A stretch of DNA of 64,000 nucleotides. Source: Negativicutes bacterium. Lineage in GTDB: Bacteria > Bacillota_C > Negativicutes > Sporomusales_B > JARLHX01. The stretch's first letter is position 1; each line of letters starts with the position of its first letter. The position numbers were made by a program, and so were the translations under genes. The notes under the pieces were generated by a model that saw only the letters and a list, made by a program, of their open reading frames with translations, was not told the origin of the DNA and ran no database searches. The stretch lies in the NCBI GenBank assembly GCA_031292035.1, contig JARLHX010000009.1, forward strand, positions 1 to 64,000. Reading direction: 5' to 3'. Below, piece by piece: positions 24,606-33,735 of the stretch.

Positions 24606-25829
24606 GTGGCCAGAACGTTTGCCTATAAAGCCAAAGATTTCAGCGGACAACTGCTGACCGGGTCGCTGGTCGCCGACAGCGAGGCTGCCGTCGCCGCCTA
24701 CATCCGCGGCCAAGGGTACTTTGTCACTCAGATCAAAGAAGCCCGGCAATCCTTTTTTTTGAAAGAAATCAAAACTCATTTCCAGACGGTAAAATTGAAA
24801 GATTTGGCCATCTTCTGCCGCCAGTTCGCCACCATGATGGATGCCGGGCTGTCACTGATTGTCTGCCTGAATATCCTGCTGGAGCAGACCACCAGCCCGC
24901 GTCTAAAGGCGACCCTGCGGGACGTCAACTTGAAAGTCCAGGAAGGTGAGACGCTGTCCCGGGCCATGGGGGAGCACCCCCGGGTTTTCCCGGACATCAT
25001 GGTCAGCATGGTGGAAGCCGGCGAAGTCGGCGGTGTCATGGATGTCGTCCTCAACCGCCTGGCGACCCATTTTGAAAAAGAATATAAAATGAATGACAAG
25101 GTCCGGTCCGCGCTGACTTATCCTGCTGTGGTTCTTGGTTTTGCAGTGCTGGTAGTTACTTTTGTTCTGGTGTTTGTTTTGCCGACCTTTACACAAATGT
25201 TCGCCAACATGAAGGTGCAATTGCCACTACCTACGCGGATACTGCTGGTTGTTAGCGATTTTGTCCGTCAATATGGGTTGTTAGTGGCGAGCGGGTTGAT
25301 TGTCATCGGAGCAGGACTAAAAATCTACGCTCGTCGGCTGAGGCTGCGCAAGCTGTTTGATAAAATCGTCTTCTATATCCCGGTATTCGGTACTTTAGCG
25401 CGCAAAGTGGCTATCGCCCGCTTTAGCCGCATGTTCAGCACACTTGCCAGGGGTGGAGTGCCCATCTTGACCGCCTTGGAGGTGGTCAAGCAGACGACGG
25501 TCAATACACTGATGATTGAGGCGCTGACCGCGGCCCAAACCAGCGTCCGCGAAGGCCACGGTCTGGCGACACCACTGGGAACAAGCAAGATTTTTACCCC
25601 GATGATTGTTCAGATGGTGGCTATCGGCGAAGAGTCGGGCGAACTGGACAGGATGCTGGACAAAGTGGCTGATTTTTATGAAAGCGATGTCGAAGATATG
25701 GTCGGCCGTCTGAGCAGTTTGCTGGAGCCTGCATTGATCGCCACGCTGGCGGTGATCGTCGGATTTATCGTTCTGTCCATCGCTCTACCCATGTTTGACG
25801 CCATCACTGGCGTCGGCGGGAAGATATAG
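24606..25829 (+). CDS. pilC: Type IV pilus inner-membrane platform protein
   Basis: A 407-residue protein with two GspF/T2SF domains (about 70-195 and 270-400) and three membrane helices (about 170-190, 215-240, 375-400). Signatures are FCRQFATMMDAGLSL in the first domain and RFSRMFSTLARGGVPIL in the second. PilC couples PilB and PilT to the growing fibre. The start is GTG 24606 after GGAGTGGGCG. Confidence 0.93.
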   Translation: MARTFAYKAKDFSGQLLTGSLVADSEAAVAAYIRGQGYFVTQIKEARQSFFLKEIKTHFQTVKLKDLAIFCRQFATMMDAGLSLIVCLNILLEQTTSPRLKATLRDVNLKVQEGETLSRAMGEHPRVFPDIMVSMVEAGEVGGVMDVVLNRLATHFEKEYKMNDKVRSALTYPAVVLGFAVLVVTFVLVFVLPTFTQMFANMKVQLPLPTRILLVVSDFVRQYGLLVASGLIVIGAGLKIYARRLRLRKLFDKIVFYIPVFGTLARKVAIARFSRMFSTLARGGVPILTALEVVKQTTVNTLMIEALTAAQTSVREGHGLATPLGTSKIFTPMIVQMVAIGEESGELDRMLDKVADFYESDVEDMVGRLSSLLEPALIATLAVIVGFIVLSIALPMFDAITGVGGKI

Positions 25830-25844
25830 AAAGGAGGTGAAAAT

Positions 25845-26294
25845 ATGTTAATGAGAATCAGAAAAAGCTTGAAGAACCTTAAAAGCCAAAAAGGCTTTAC
25901 CCTGGTGGAATTGCTGGCAGTTATTGCAATTATCGGCATTTTGGTAGCAATTGCTGTTCCTAAGTTTTCTAATGCTACAACTTCTGCAAATACTGCCAAG
26001 GTGGCTGCTGACCTTCGTACAATTGACAGCGCTATAGCTATGTATGCCGCGACTTATTCGGGAGTGTACCCAACCACGTATAATCCGAATGTGACAAATT
26101 TCTTAAACTATACGCCCACTCCGCCGACAAGCGGAAATGCCAATGTTGCTGCGGCCGGCAGCCCCACCAACACTACATCTGCTGTTGCCCTCACAGGGGC
26201 TACGTATGGTATAGCTGTTGTCAATGGTACGACAAGAGGAACGATTACGGCAGGTACCATTACTACCAATAACACTGCCGAGTATTTCCATTAA
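25845..26294 (+). CDS. pilA: Type IVa major pilin, copy 1
   Basis: A 149-residue prepilin. The basic leader ends in the PilD site QKG|FTLVELL with Glu at +5. A long hydrophobic helix (IAIIGILVAIAVPKF) follows, then a Thr/Asn/Ala-rich globular domain without cysteines. The ribosome site AAAGGAGGTGA is the strongest in the locus, fitting high expression. It is nearly identical to the next gene. Confidence 0.93.
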   Translation: MLMRIRKSLKNLKSQKGFTLVELLAVIAIIGILVAIAVPKFSNATTSANTAKVAADLRTIDSAIAMYAATYSGVYPTTYNPNVTNFLNYTPTPPTSGNANVAAAGSPTNTTSAVALTGATYGIAVVNGTTRGTITAGTITTNNTAEYFH

Positions 26295-26324
26295 TTGATG
26301 TTTGGTCTGAAGTGGGTGAGCTAA

Positions 26325-26765
26325 ATGGTTGTTAAAGTTAGAAAAAAAATGGGAGGCCAAAAGGGCTTTACCCTAGTAGAATTGCTGGCAGTCATCGCTA
26401 TTATTGGCATTTTGGTGGCAATCGCAGTTCCGCGTTTTAGTAGTGCAAGTACTCGAGCGAATACTGCCAAAGTAGCGGCTGACCTTCGAACGATTGACAG
26501 TGCTATAGCCATGTATGCGGCGACTTATTCGGGAGTTTATCCTACTACGTACAACCCGAACGTGACCAATTTCCTGAACTATACTCCTACACCGCCGACG
26601 GGTGGCAGCGTCACTGTTGCTGCCGCCGGCAGCCCAATTAACGCTACGTCTACTGTTTCACTTAGCGGGGCCACATACGGTATAGCGATCGTTAATGGTT
26701 CCACGAGGGGGACGATTACGGCGGCGACTATTACTACCAATAATACAGCGGAATATTTCCATTAA
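26325..26765 (+). CDS. pilA: Type IVa major pilin, copy 2
   Basis: A 146-residue prepilin with the same cleavage site and helix as copy 1. The segment RTIDSAIAMYAATYSGVYPT and the C-terminal TTNNTAEYFH are identical in both. Differences cluster in the leader and in two variable loops. It arose by tandem duplication. Its ribosome site is much weaker (GTGGGTGAG), so the two may be made in different amounts. Confidence 0.92.
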   Translation: MVVKVRKKMGGQKGFTLVELLAVIAIIGILVAIAVPRFSSASTRANTAKVAADLRTIDSAIAMYAATYSGVYPTTYNPNVTNFLNYTPTPPTGGSVTVAAAGSPINATSTVSLSGATYGIAIVNGSTRGTITAATITTNNTAEYFH

Positions 26766-26877
26766 ATAATTGACTTGCTTACGGGCCGGAGCCAGACGGC
26801 TGGCTCCGGCTCACCAGTCTTTTCTTTTGCAAATTTCAACAGCCGGTGTGGCTGTTTAACCACTGGGGAGGGCGCGC

Positions 26878-27681
26878 ATGCTTGGTCTTATTTTTATTTT
26901 TTTATTCGGCCTCCTCATCGGCAGTTTTCTCAATGTCTGTATCTACCGCCTGCCGAAGGGCGAATCGGTGGTCAGCCCACCGTCTCATTGCGGTGCCTGC
27001 CGTACCCAGCTCAAGGCCTGGGACTTGGTGCCGGTGCTTAGTTATGTAATGCTCCGCGGCCGCTGCCGCTATTGCGGCGCCGCAGTTTCAGTTCGCTACG
27101 CGGTGGTTGAACTTTTGACAGGGCTACTGTTTGCCTGGTGTCTTTATGTTGTCGGCTACTCGCCGGAAATCGAAAAAGCAATCGCCCTGACGGCGTTTTT
27201 GGTTGTTATTACTTTTATCGACTATGACCACCAGCTTATCTTGGACAAGGTGCTACTCTGGCTCGCCGGGACTGGTGTGGTTATAAACCTGCTGCTGAAT
27301 AAACACGAGCTGTGGACGGCCTGGCCAAAAGCATTCGCTGCCGGTCCGCCGCCGGGGTGGCTGGATATGCCTATCGCCGCACTGATCGGCGGCGGTATTA
27401 TGCTGCTGATCGCTGTGGTCAGCCGGGGCGGTATGGGTGGCGGCGATATTAAATTCGCTGCGGCTCTGGGCCTCTGGTTCGGCTGGAAACTGACCCTGCT
27501 GGTACTCTTTCTGGCCTTTCTGGCCGGTGGAGTTGGCAGCGTGGTTTTAATTGTCTTAAGACTCAAAGGCCGCAAGGATTTCATTCCTTTCGGCCCGTTT
27601 ATCGCCCTGGCCGCTTTTGTGGGGCAGCTGTACGGCGACTCCATTATTGCCTGGTATTTGGGCTACTTTGTGAGCAGGTAG
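26878..27681 (+). CDS. pilD: Prepilin leader peptidase / N-methyltransferase
   Basis: A 267-residue polytopic aspartyl protease of the inner membrane. It has the methyltransferase-linked zinc motif with two CxxC pairs (HCGAC and CRYCG, about 40-65), catalytic Asp in FIDYDHQLI and the GxGD site as MGGGDIKF. It would process the pilins, minor pilins and, as no other peptidase lies in the window, perhaps also the Flp pilins of the Tad cluster. GGGGAGG precedes the ATG. Confidence 0.95.
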   Translation: MLGLIFIFLFGLLIGSFLNVCIYRLPKGESVVSPPSHCGACRTQLKAWDLVPVLSYVMLRGRCRYCGAAVSVRYAVVELLTGLLFAWCLYVVGYSPEIEKAIALTAFLVVITFIDYDHQLILDKVLLWLAGTGVVINLLLNKHELWTAWPKAFAAGPPPGWLDMPIAALIGGGIMLLIAVVSRGGMGGGDIKFAAALGLWFGWKLTLLVLFLAFLAGGVGSVVLIVLRLKGRKDFIPFGPFIALAAFVGQLYGDSIIAWYLGYFVSR

Positions 27682-27725
27682 ATGCCAGGCCCAAGAAATC
27701 CATCACCCGGAGAAGGGAAAACCAC

Positions 27726-28793
27726 ATGTGGAATAACCTGCAACAATTTTTTCGCCGGCGACCAGACAAGGTGGTCGGTATCGACATTGGCGCCAGTTCG
27801 GTTAGAGCAGCCGAGCTGACTTGGCGTGACGGCCAGCCGTTGCTTGCTCATTTCGGAATGGCCGATCTGCCGCCAGGGACCATCGACAACGGCCACTGCC
27901 GGGATATCGCCGCCCTTACCGAGGCGCTGCGCCAGGTTCTCAATACCAGCGGTGCAAAGGAACGGGATGCCGTTTTGGCGGTGGGCAGCCCAGGCCTTTT
28001 TATCCGCGAGGTGGCTTATCCGGTGATGACTCCAGCCGAACTGGCCGAGGCGGTTAAATGGGATAGCGAAAAGCATATTTCTTTTGAACCTGGAAGTTAC
28101 TACTTCGATTTTGCCGTTCTTGGACAGGCCAACGAACTGGAGATGAAGGTGCTGCTGACCGCTTCGCCGCGGGACGTCGTCGATGGTCTTGTGACGGCGG
28201 CTAAAGGTGCCGGTCTGAGGACGGTATGCGTTGATGCCGAACCGCTGGCCCTCTACCGGACTCTGTCGGTGGCGCATAACTCGATGGTGGTGGATATCGG
28301 GGCGGAGATGTCGCAAGTTACATTGTTCCAGGGAGGAAGTCCGGTATTTACCCGGCCGATCCCCATTGGCGGCAAGCGTTTTACCGAAGTCGTCATGGAC
28401 GTTTTCGAACTGGACTTTGCTGAAGCCGAACGGTTCAAGCAACGGCAACAGGGACTGTTGCCGCGGGACGAAAAGGGCGGGGAGCAGACCCCCATCCAGC
28501 GCCAACTGGAGGCACTGGCCACCGAACTGGCGCAGGAGGCTTTGCGTACAGCCCAATACTACAACATGCAAAACAAGACGATGGTGATTGACAAGTTGTT
28601 TCTTGCCGGCGGCGGTGCCAAACTGGATAATCTGTCCAGCTACTTCGCCGCACAACTCGATGTGCCGGTGATTGTCCATGATCCGCTGGCCACTCTCGCC
28701 GTCAATCCCCGTCTCGATTCGGACTATGTGCGGAACGTGTCGCTGCGTTTTGGCGTGGCGGTCGGTTTGGCCCTGGGCGGAGGTAGGTCATGA
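27726..28793 (+). CDS. pilM: Type IV pilus actin-like assembly protein
   Basis: A 355-residue FtsA/actin-like cytoplasmic ATPase. It has nucleotide-binding VVGIDIGASSVRAAEL near residue 18 and MVVDIGAEMSQVTLF near 195, and a C-terminal LAGGGAKL. It binds the N-terminal tail of PilN under the inner membrane. Its stop overlaps the pilN start by 4 nt. Confidence 0.92.
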   Translation: MWNNLQQFFRRRPDKVVGIDIGASSVRAAELTWRDGQPLLAHFGMADLPPGTIDNGHCRDIAALTEALRQVLNTSGAKERDAVLAVGSPGLFIREVAYPVMTPAELAEAVKWDSEKHISFEPGSYYFDFAVLGQANELEMKVLLTASPRDVVDGLVTAAKGAGLRTVCVDAEPLALYRTLSVAHNSMVVDIGAEMSQVTLFQGGSPVFTRPIPIGGKRFTEVVMDVFELDFAEAERFKQRQQGLLPRDEKGGEQTPIQRQLEALATELAQEALRTAQYYNMQNKTMVIDKLFLAGGGAKLDNLSSYFAAQLDVPVIVHDPLATLAVNPRLDSDYVRNVSLRFGVAVGLALGGGRS

Positions 28794-29317
28794 TCAGGAT
28801 CAATCTTCTGCCGCCTGACCAACGCCCTGCCATATGGCGACTAGGGCGAATCTTCCTGACCATGACGCTGGTGCTGGTTTTCCTCTGCTGTACCGTTTTC
28901 GGCTTTCTCGAAACAACCCTCTATTTTACCCAGCTGGATCTGGAAAAAACAAAGGAACGCTATGAGCTGCTGAGCCCGATGCGGGCGAAAAAAGCGCAGG
29001 CCGACGCCAAGCTGGGGGCGATCAGCCAAAAACAGAATATCTTGACCGCCCTGACTGGCGAAAGACAGTCTTGCTTTCTGGTCCTGTCCCAGTTGGGAGT
29101 CAAGACCCCCGCCCAGCTGTGGCTGACCGACCTGGAAATCGAAAAGGGTTTGGTGAAAATCAGTGCTTTCAGCAAAAGCTATCCTGACCTTGTCCAGTTT
29201 CTCAATCAACTGGAGCAAGATACGGTCTTTTCCGACCCGGTGCTGATCAAGGTCGAACAGTCGACGGTGCCGCCGGCGAACAAGTTTGATATGACGGCGA
29301 AAATCAGGAGGAAGTAA
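28790..29317 (+). CDS. pilN: Type IV pilus alignment protein
   Basis: A 175-residue bitopic protein. The cytoplasmic tail MIRINLLPPDQRP is the PilM-binding INLLP motif. A membrane helix (about 19-42), a coiled coil and a ferredoxin-like periplasmic domain follow. It overlaps pilM by 4 nt. Confidence 0.92.
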   Translation: MIRINLLPPDQRPAIWRLGRIFLTMTLVLVFLCCTVFGFLETTLYFTQLDLEKTKERYELLSPMRAKKAQADAKLGAISQKQNILTALTGERQSCFLVLSQLGVKTPAQLWLTDLEIEKGLVKISAFSKSYPDLVQFLNQLEQDTVFSDPVLIKVEQSTVPPANKFDMTAKIRRK

Positions 29318-29320
29318 CCC

Positions 29321-29863
29321 GTGGTACTTTCATTGGATAAAATCTCGCTGCGCCATAAAATGTATATTTTTGCTCTGGTGGCCGTGCTCGTCCTATGGTG
29401 TGCGACGGTGCTGGTTTTTTTGCCGCAGCATGAGCGGCTGGCAGCCGTGCGGGCTGAATACCAGCAGGAGCGGCAGCAGGTCCAGGTCATTGAGGCTTTC
29501 TCTCTGGATCACCCTGATGTCGAAGCTTACCTGGCTGAATTGGATCAGAAACAGCTCTTGATTAACAGGATGTTGCCTGAGACCACTGGTATCGGCGAAT
29601 ATCTGGGACAACTCGAAACAGCCGCCAAGCAGAGCGGCGTCATCCTGACCCAGGTGAAACCGGGTCAGCCGGTGGACAAAGGCGGCTATATGGAGACCCA
29701 ACTGGAAGTCTTAGTTCGGGGCAGCTTTTTTCAGACTTTGAATTTCTTCAAGAAATTGGACGAGGGCCAGAGGTTCAGCGCCATCGGCACCGCTTCACTG
29801 CATTCCAAACAGGGGATGCTGGACAGCAAGCTGGTTGTTTCGATTTATAGCATGAAAAAATAA
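29321..29863 (+). CDS. pilO: Type IV pilus alignment protein
   Basis: A 180-residue bitopic protein with one membrane helix (about 13-32), a coiled coil (about 38-75) and a periplasmic domain with LEVLVRGSFFQTLNFFKKLD, the usual PilO pattern. It starts at GTG 29321, 3 nt after pilN, with AGGAGGAAG. The locus has no separate PilP here; the PilP-like gene is at 20966. Confidence 0.9.
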   Translation: MVLSLDKISLRHKMYIFALVAVLVLWCATVLVFLPQHERLAAVRAEYQQERQQVQVIEAFSLDHPDVEAYLAELDQKQLLINRMLPETTGIGEYLGQLETAAKQSGVILTQVKPGQPVDKGGYMETQLEVLVRGSFFQTLNFFKKLDEGQRFSAIGTASLHSKQGMLDSKLVVSIYSMKK

Positions 29864-29877
29864 AAACGATGGATACG

Positions 29878-29916
29878 AGTAAAAAAAGAATCCGCAGATT
29901 TGCGGATTCTTTTTTG
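29878..29916. terminator. Bidirectional terminator between pilO and the minor-pilin operon
   Basis: AAAAAAAGAATCCGCA / TGCGGATTCTTTTTT is a perfect stem with T-runs on both strands. Confidence 0.93.
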
Positions 29917-29939
29917 CTGTTAGCGCATACAGTGCCTTA

Positions 29940-30995
29940 TTATAGGCCCCAGTTGGTGTAGACGGTGCTGTCGATATTTACAACCGCGCCGTTATAGGTA
30001 ATGTTTCCAGCAGCCTGCACCAGACCGGTGATGACGTCACCGCTGTTGAACATAATGTTGCCGCCAGCCTTGAGGTCGCCCTTGTTGATGATGACATTGC
30101 TGTTGACGGTGATGTTGCCGAGGGATTCGATCATCGCGTAGCCGCTCATCGAGTTGTTGATAACAATATTGCCGGCGGAATAAATCTGGACATTGCCGGA
30201 GATAGTGACGCCGCTGTTGATGTTGACGTTGCCACTAGAGACTAGAATAATATTAGAGCTTTTGTCGGTGGTCAGGTTGCCGCTGATCGTCGTGTTGCCG
30301 GTGGCATAAACTAGGGCGGTATTGCCGCCGGTAGCGGTGAGGTTAACGCCACTGTTGGTCTGGAAGTTGTCGTTGACATAGTAGGCGCCGCTCAGGGTCT
30401 GGCTGCTGCTGGGGGTACTGACGATCGTTTGGTCACTACTGTAGTTAGTGGGTGTGTAAAAAGTGCTCTGATTGGTTCCGCCGAAACCGGCCTGGGGGTC
30501 GATCGGCGGGGCAACGCCGCTGCCGCCGTTGCCGCCGCCACTGGTGTCGAGGTTGCCTGTTGTATTCTTATAGATAGGATTGGGAGAGCCGTTCCCGCTT
30601 GAGCCGCTCATGAATTTTTGCTGACTGGCTGAGCTGCCGGCGGTGCCGACTGAAGTGAGAATATAAGACGTTCCTGCCGTCATCGTTCCGGAGGGATTGG
30701 TCGAGAGTGTGAAGGAACCGACCGTGTTGCCGCTGGAATCCTGGATGGCTTGCGTCGTGACAAGCGCATTTCCTTTGGAGATGGTATAGTAGGCATACTT
30801 GTACCCCGCTTCGGCCAAGTATCGAGCCTGCAGAATATCACGGTCGAGGGCGGCCGCCTTGAGCTCTTGGTTCATCATCGGCAGTAACCCGGCAATGATG
30901 ATCCCCAGCATCACCATCGTCACCAGGGCAATGACGGACGCAGACCCGAAGGAGTTTTTCAGTTGGTTTGACGCCATGTGGTTCATTCCCATCAT
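29940..30995 (-). CDS. PilX-like pilus protein with asparagine-rich beta-helix repeats
   Basis: A 351-residue protein. The N-terminus has a hydrophobic helix (about 19-42, SVIALVTMVMLGIIIAGLLP) and the PilX-type LQARYLAEAGYKYAYY. A Gly/Ser linker follows (about 130-175), then residues about 200-345 consist of short strands of the form GN-hydrophobic-x-N repeated many times, as expected of a parallel beta-helix. Its ATG overlaps the stop of the preceding gene (ATGA). It is probably a minor pilin or tip-associated subunit. Confidence 0.78.
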   Translation of the reverse strand: MMGMNHMASNQLKNSFGSASVIALVTMVMLGIIIAGLLPMMNQELKAAALDRDILQARYLAEAGYKYAYYTISKGNALVTTQAIQDSSGNTVGSFTLSTNPSGTMTAGTSYILTSVGTAGSSASQQKFMSGSSGNGSPNPIYKNTTGNLDTSGGGNGGSGVAPPIDPQAGFGGTNQSTFYTPTNYSSDQTIVSTPSSSQTLSGAYYVNDNFQTNSGVNLTATGGNTALVYATGNTTISGNLTTDKSSNIILVSSGNVNINSGVTISGNVQIYSAGNIVINNSMSGYAMIESLGNITVNSNVIINKGDLKAGGNIMFNSGDVITGLVQAAGNITYNGAVVNIDSTVYTNWGL

Positions 30996-31480
30996 AAAGC
31001 TCCGGTCATGATTTCGGCTGTGAACTGCTGCTGCCGCTGGGCGCCGGAAACGCTGGATATCAGCGTCAGGGTAATCTTAACCAGTTTGGTATTGGTCGAA
31101 TCGGTATTGAAGACAAGACTGCTTGTCATGCCCTGTTCCTGGGCATAGGTTTTGTTCCCGTTGGTGAAGACCACGCCGCTGGTTGATGCGGCGGTTGTAC
31201 CGGTAATCGTATAGGTGGTGCCGCCGGTGGTAGTATAGGTGACAAGGCTGGAGCCGCCAGTAAAAGTAACATTCTTGGAATAGCGCAGCTCGTTGATGAT
31301 AGCGTTCACAGTGCGGCGACCTTCGTCGTATACCCGCTCCTGGCTGACGCCGCTGCGTTGGGTGAGCAACGAAGAGGAGAGCACGCCGAAGATACCGGCC
31401 ATCAGGATGCCCATGATGGCCATCCCGGCCAGCAGTTCGACCAACGAGAAGCCGATTTGGTTTTTTAGCGGATTGATCAT
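30992..31480 (-). CDS. PilW/PilJ-like minor pilin
   Basis: A 162-residue prepilin. The leader MINPLKNQIG is followed by |FSLVELLAGMAIMGILMAGIFGVL with Glu at +5, then a Ser/Thr-rich domain. ATG 31480 is preferred over a far upstream in-frame start because GGGAGGGGC directly precedes it and the leader begins there. It is translationally coupled to the PilX-like gene. Confidence 0.85.
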   Translation of the reverse strand: MINPLKNQIGFSLVELLAGMAIMGILMAGIFGVLSSSLLTQRSGVSQERVYDEGRRTVNAIINELRYSKNVTFTGGSSLVTYTTTGGTTYTITGTTAASTSGVVFTNGNKTYAQEQGMTSSLVFNTDSTNTKLVKITLTLISSVSGAQRQQQFTAEIMTGAL

Positions 31481-31493
31481 AGCCCCTCCCAAT

Positions 31494-31886
31494 TTACGGG
31501 CTGTAGTATAGATACTGCACCAGGACAATCTGCCCCCCGGGATTGCCAGACCAGGAGACGGTAACCTGAACCGGGTAGAGGACGCTGGGGAAGCCTGCAG
31601 GAAGAGCAGGACGGCTGAACTGAACAAGATAGCTGATTTGATTGACTGCCAAATAAGTATCGGCCGGCAGGCTGCTCGACACGGCGACGGTGTTGTCCCG
31701 GCTCTTGAGTATCTCCATCTGCTGCTGGGCCAGGTAGATGGCCTGGGCATTGTTGGTGGCGGCATATGAGGTGACGCTGGCCTGGCGGTAGGCCATAGCC
31801 AGGGCCGTCAGGGCGACAGAAAGAATGACTAGCGCTATCAAGCTGTCGATGAGGATCCAGCCTCTTTGGTTGCGCAGATTCATCAT
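31494..31886 (-). CDS. PilV-like minor pilin with atypical cleavage site
   Basis: A 130-residue protein. After MMNLRNQRG comes |WILIDSLIALVILSVALTALAM, a pilin helix with Asp instead of Glu at +5 and Trp instead of Phe at +1. Residues AIYLAQQQMEILKSR match the PilV-type motif. First gene of the three-gene minor-pilin operon. Confidence 0.82.
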   Translation of the reverse strand: MMNLRNQRGWILIDSLIALVILSVALTALAMAYRQASVTSYAATNNAQAIYLAQQQMEILKSRDNTVAVSSSLPADTYLAVNQISYLVQFSRPALPAGFPSVLYPVQVTVSWSGNPGGQIVLVQYLYYSP

Positions 31887-32086
31887 CTCGATCGCCTTTC
31901 TGCCTCGTTATTAACTGGGATAGTTAAGTAGTGATACTTTTTCGCTGTGATAGCCGCTCAATCCTCTCGCTGAATGTCAGTAAGTGACATGATTCGATAA
32001 AAATCTGTCGCGTTGCAGAGCGGGCAGGAGTTTCAGGGCGGGAGGGGAAATAGTATTACCTACATAAAATAACGGAGGTTTCTATA

Positions 32087-32470
32087 ATGAAAGAAGTAGT
32101 CGCCACTAATAACGCACCTCAGGCCATCGGTCCTTATTCCCAGGCCATCAAAGCAAACGGTTTTTTGTTCGTGTCCGGCCAGATTCCCCTTGACCCTGTC
32201 ACCGGTCAGCTGGCGTATGGCGGGGTAGGCATGCAGACCAGGCAGGTGTTCGCCAACCTGCAGGCCATTCTGACGAAAGAGAAGCTGCGTTTTGCCGACG
32301 TGGTCAAAGCCACCGTTTTTCTTTCCGATATGAATGATTTTGCCGAGGTCAACAAGATTTACGGTGAATTCTTCCCAACTGAGCCGCCGGCAAGGGCCTG
32401 CGTGGAGGTCGCCCGCCTGCCGCGGGATGTCAGTGTTGAAATCGAAGTGATCGCGGTATATCCAGTATAA
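32087..32470 (+). CDS. ridA: RidA-family enamine/imine deaminase
   Basis: A 127-residue protein matching RidA/YjgF throughout: TNNAPQAIGPYSQAI at the start, FVSGQIPLDP, and ARACVEVARLP with the carboxylate-binding Arg near 104. It hydrolyses reactive 2-aminoacrylate formed by PLP enzymes. CGGAGG precedes the ATG and a terminator follows. Confidence 0.95.
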   Translation: MKEVVATNNAPQAIGPYSQAIKANGFLFVSGQIPLDPVTGQLAYGGVGMQTRQVFANLQAILTKEKLRFADVVKATVFLSDMNDFAEVNKIYGEFFPTEPPARACVEVARLPRDVSVEIEVIAVYPV

Positions 32471-32474
32471 TAAT

Positions 32475-32510
32475 AAAGCTGCCGGAAGATTTTTCCGGCA
32501 GCTTTTCTTT
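32475..32510. terminator. Terminator between ridA and the GntR gene
   Basis: AAAGCTGCCGGAA / TTCCGGCAGCTTT, a near-perfect long stem with T/A tracts on both sides. Confidence 0.9.
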
Positions 32511-32514
32511 TCGC

Positions 32515-33183
32515 TTAGCCCACAGGGTGATCGGTGATGTTGAGATAGGCCATTTTGACGTGTTCGGCCAGGGCCTTTTCCGCAGCGTCGGGATTCTTGG
32601 CCAGAAAGGCTTCGAGGACGGCGCGGTGCTCGTCGATGGTATGGGGCAGACGGTCGTGGACTTTGAGTGATTCCAGACGGGCCATCTGAACATACTGGTG
32701 CAGGTTGCCAAGGGTGAGCTTGAGAATCTTGCTGCCTGAGGCCTCATAAATAATCTGGTGAAATTTGTTGTCGAGTTCAGCCACTTCTTCCGGATCGAGC
32801 TTGTGGGCGTAAAATTCCATCAGATCAAAGATCTTTTGCAGCTCTCTGATTTCGACGCTGGTCAGGCGTTCGGCCGCCCAACGTGCTGCCAGCCCTTCCA
32901 CCAACTGGCGGATGGCGTAAATATCTTGAACATCTTTGACTGAGATGCCCAGAACAGCCGCACCCTTTTTAGCGGTAACTTCTACCAGGCCTTCCAGCTC
33001 CAGCAGACGAATGGCCTCGCGGATCGGGGTTCGGCTCACCCCCAGTTCCTCGGAAAGCTTCGATTCCAGCAGGGTTTCCCCGGGGCCGTAAATGCCGCCG
33101 ATAATCTGAGATTTAATATATTTAAAAACCTTATTGCGTAAAGACGCATCATTTGTGGCGGAAAATTCTGCTTCCTTCGTCAT
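32515..33183 (-). CDS. GntR/FadR-subfamily transcriptional regulator
   Basis: A 222-residue protein. The winged HTH (about 10-75) contains LSEELGVSRTPIREAIRLLELEGLV. An all-helical FCD domain (about 85-215) has the metal/ligand Asp and His pattern, including ELDNKFHQIIYEASG. These sense small organic acids. AAGGAGG precedes ATG 33183. It converges on ridA; no target can be named. Confidence 0.88.
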   Translation of the reverse strand: MTKEAEFSATNDASLRNKVFKYIKSQIIGGIYGPGETLLESKLSEELGVSRTPIREAIRLLELEGLVEVTAKKGAAVLGISVKDVQDIYAIRQLVEGLAARWAAERLTSVEIRELQKIFDLMEFYAHKLDPEEVAELDNKFHQIIYEASGSKILKLTLGNLHQYVQMARLESLKVHDRLPHTIDEHRAVLEAFLAKNPDAAEKALAEHVKMAYLNITDHPVG

Positions 33184-33397
33184 GACATTGCCTCCTTGAA
33201 AAGTCTACTGACCATGTATATTTTATTACATCTTGTATCTTAGCACAAGAGCGCCGGCGGAACATTTTGTCCGCGCCGCGCCAGGGTTTATCTTGTATGA
33301 ATTTTAGCAGATGGCGTCCAGGTGGAGAGGACACCCGTTACATATCGAAAAAAATATAAAAATTTCAAACAAACTACTAGCGTACCTTTACAAACGA

Positions 33398-33406
33398 TGC
33401 TATAAT
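33398..33406 (+). promoter_or_regulatory. Extended -10 promoter
   Basis: TGCTATAAT has a perfect TATAAT with the TGn extension. No good -35 is seen 17-18 nt upstream. It lies 39 nt before the small ORF. Confidence 0.55.
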
Positions 33407-33444
33407 GTACCCAATGAACAACGTATTTATGGAGGATGGTATTT

Positions 33445-33555
33445 ATGTATACGTCAGCACAGAAGCAAATCAAGACCAGTCAAATCGATCTCGAATTTTT
33501 ACTGCAAGAACTGCGAATTCATGAGCAGGAGCAGAGTTTGTTTGCCGAGCATTAG
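33445..33555 (+). CDS. 36-residue small protein of unknown function
   Basis: An ORF of 36 codons: MYTSAQKQIKTSQIDLEFLL, then a Gln/Glu-rich end EQEQSLFAEH. GGAGGA lies 8 nt upstream and an extended -10 promoter precedes it. It is predicted helical and soluble, without signal peptide. The good promoter, ribosome site and terminator support a real small gene, but no homologue is recognised. Confidence 0.5.
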   Translation: MYTSAQKQIKTSQIDLEFLLQELRIHEQEQSLFAEH

Positions 33556-33735
33556 AGCCTGTGGCGTGATTTGAGTGGCCGTTTCGTTATTGCAAGTCTT
33601 TCTATTCTTGTGCCATCCGATAACTATATAGATTGATTGCACCGTTGCAATTGCTTTTCTGTGACCAGCATGTTTGGGTTGGGGGGAAGGGTAATTGCGT
33701 TTTTATTGCTGTGCAATGATGTATTATAAAACAGA

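Noticed and set aside
33311..33574. Rightward 87-codon open frame over the 36-residue ORF
   Set aside because: It starts upstream of the likely promoter and lies in a different frame from the ORF that has the GGAGGA site.
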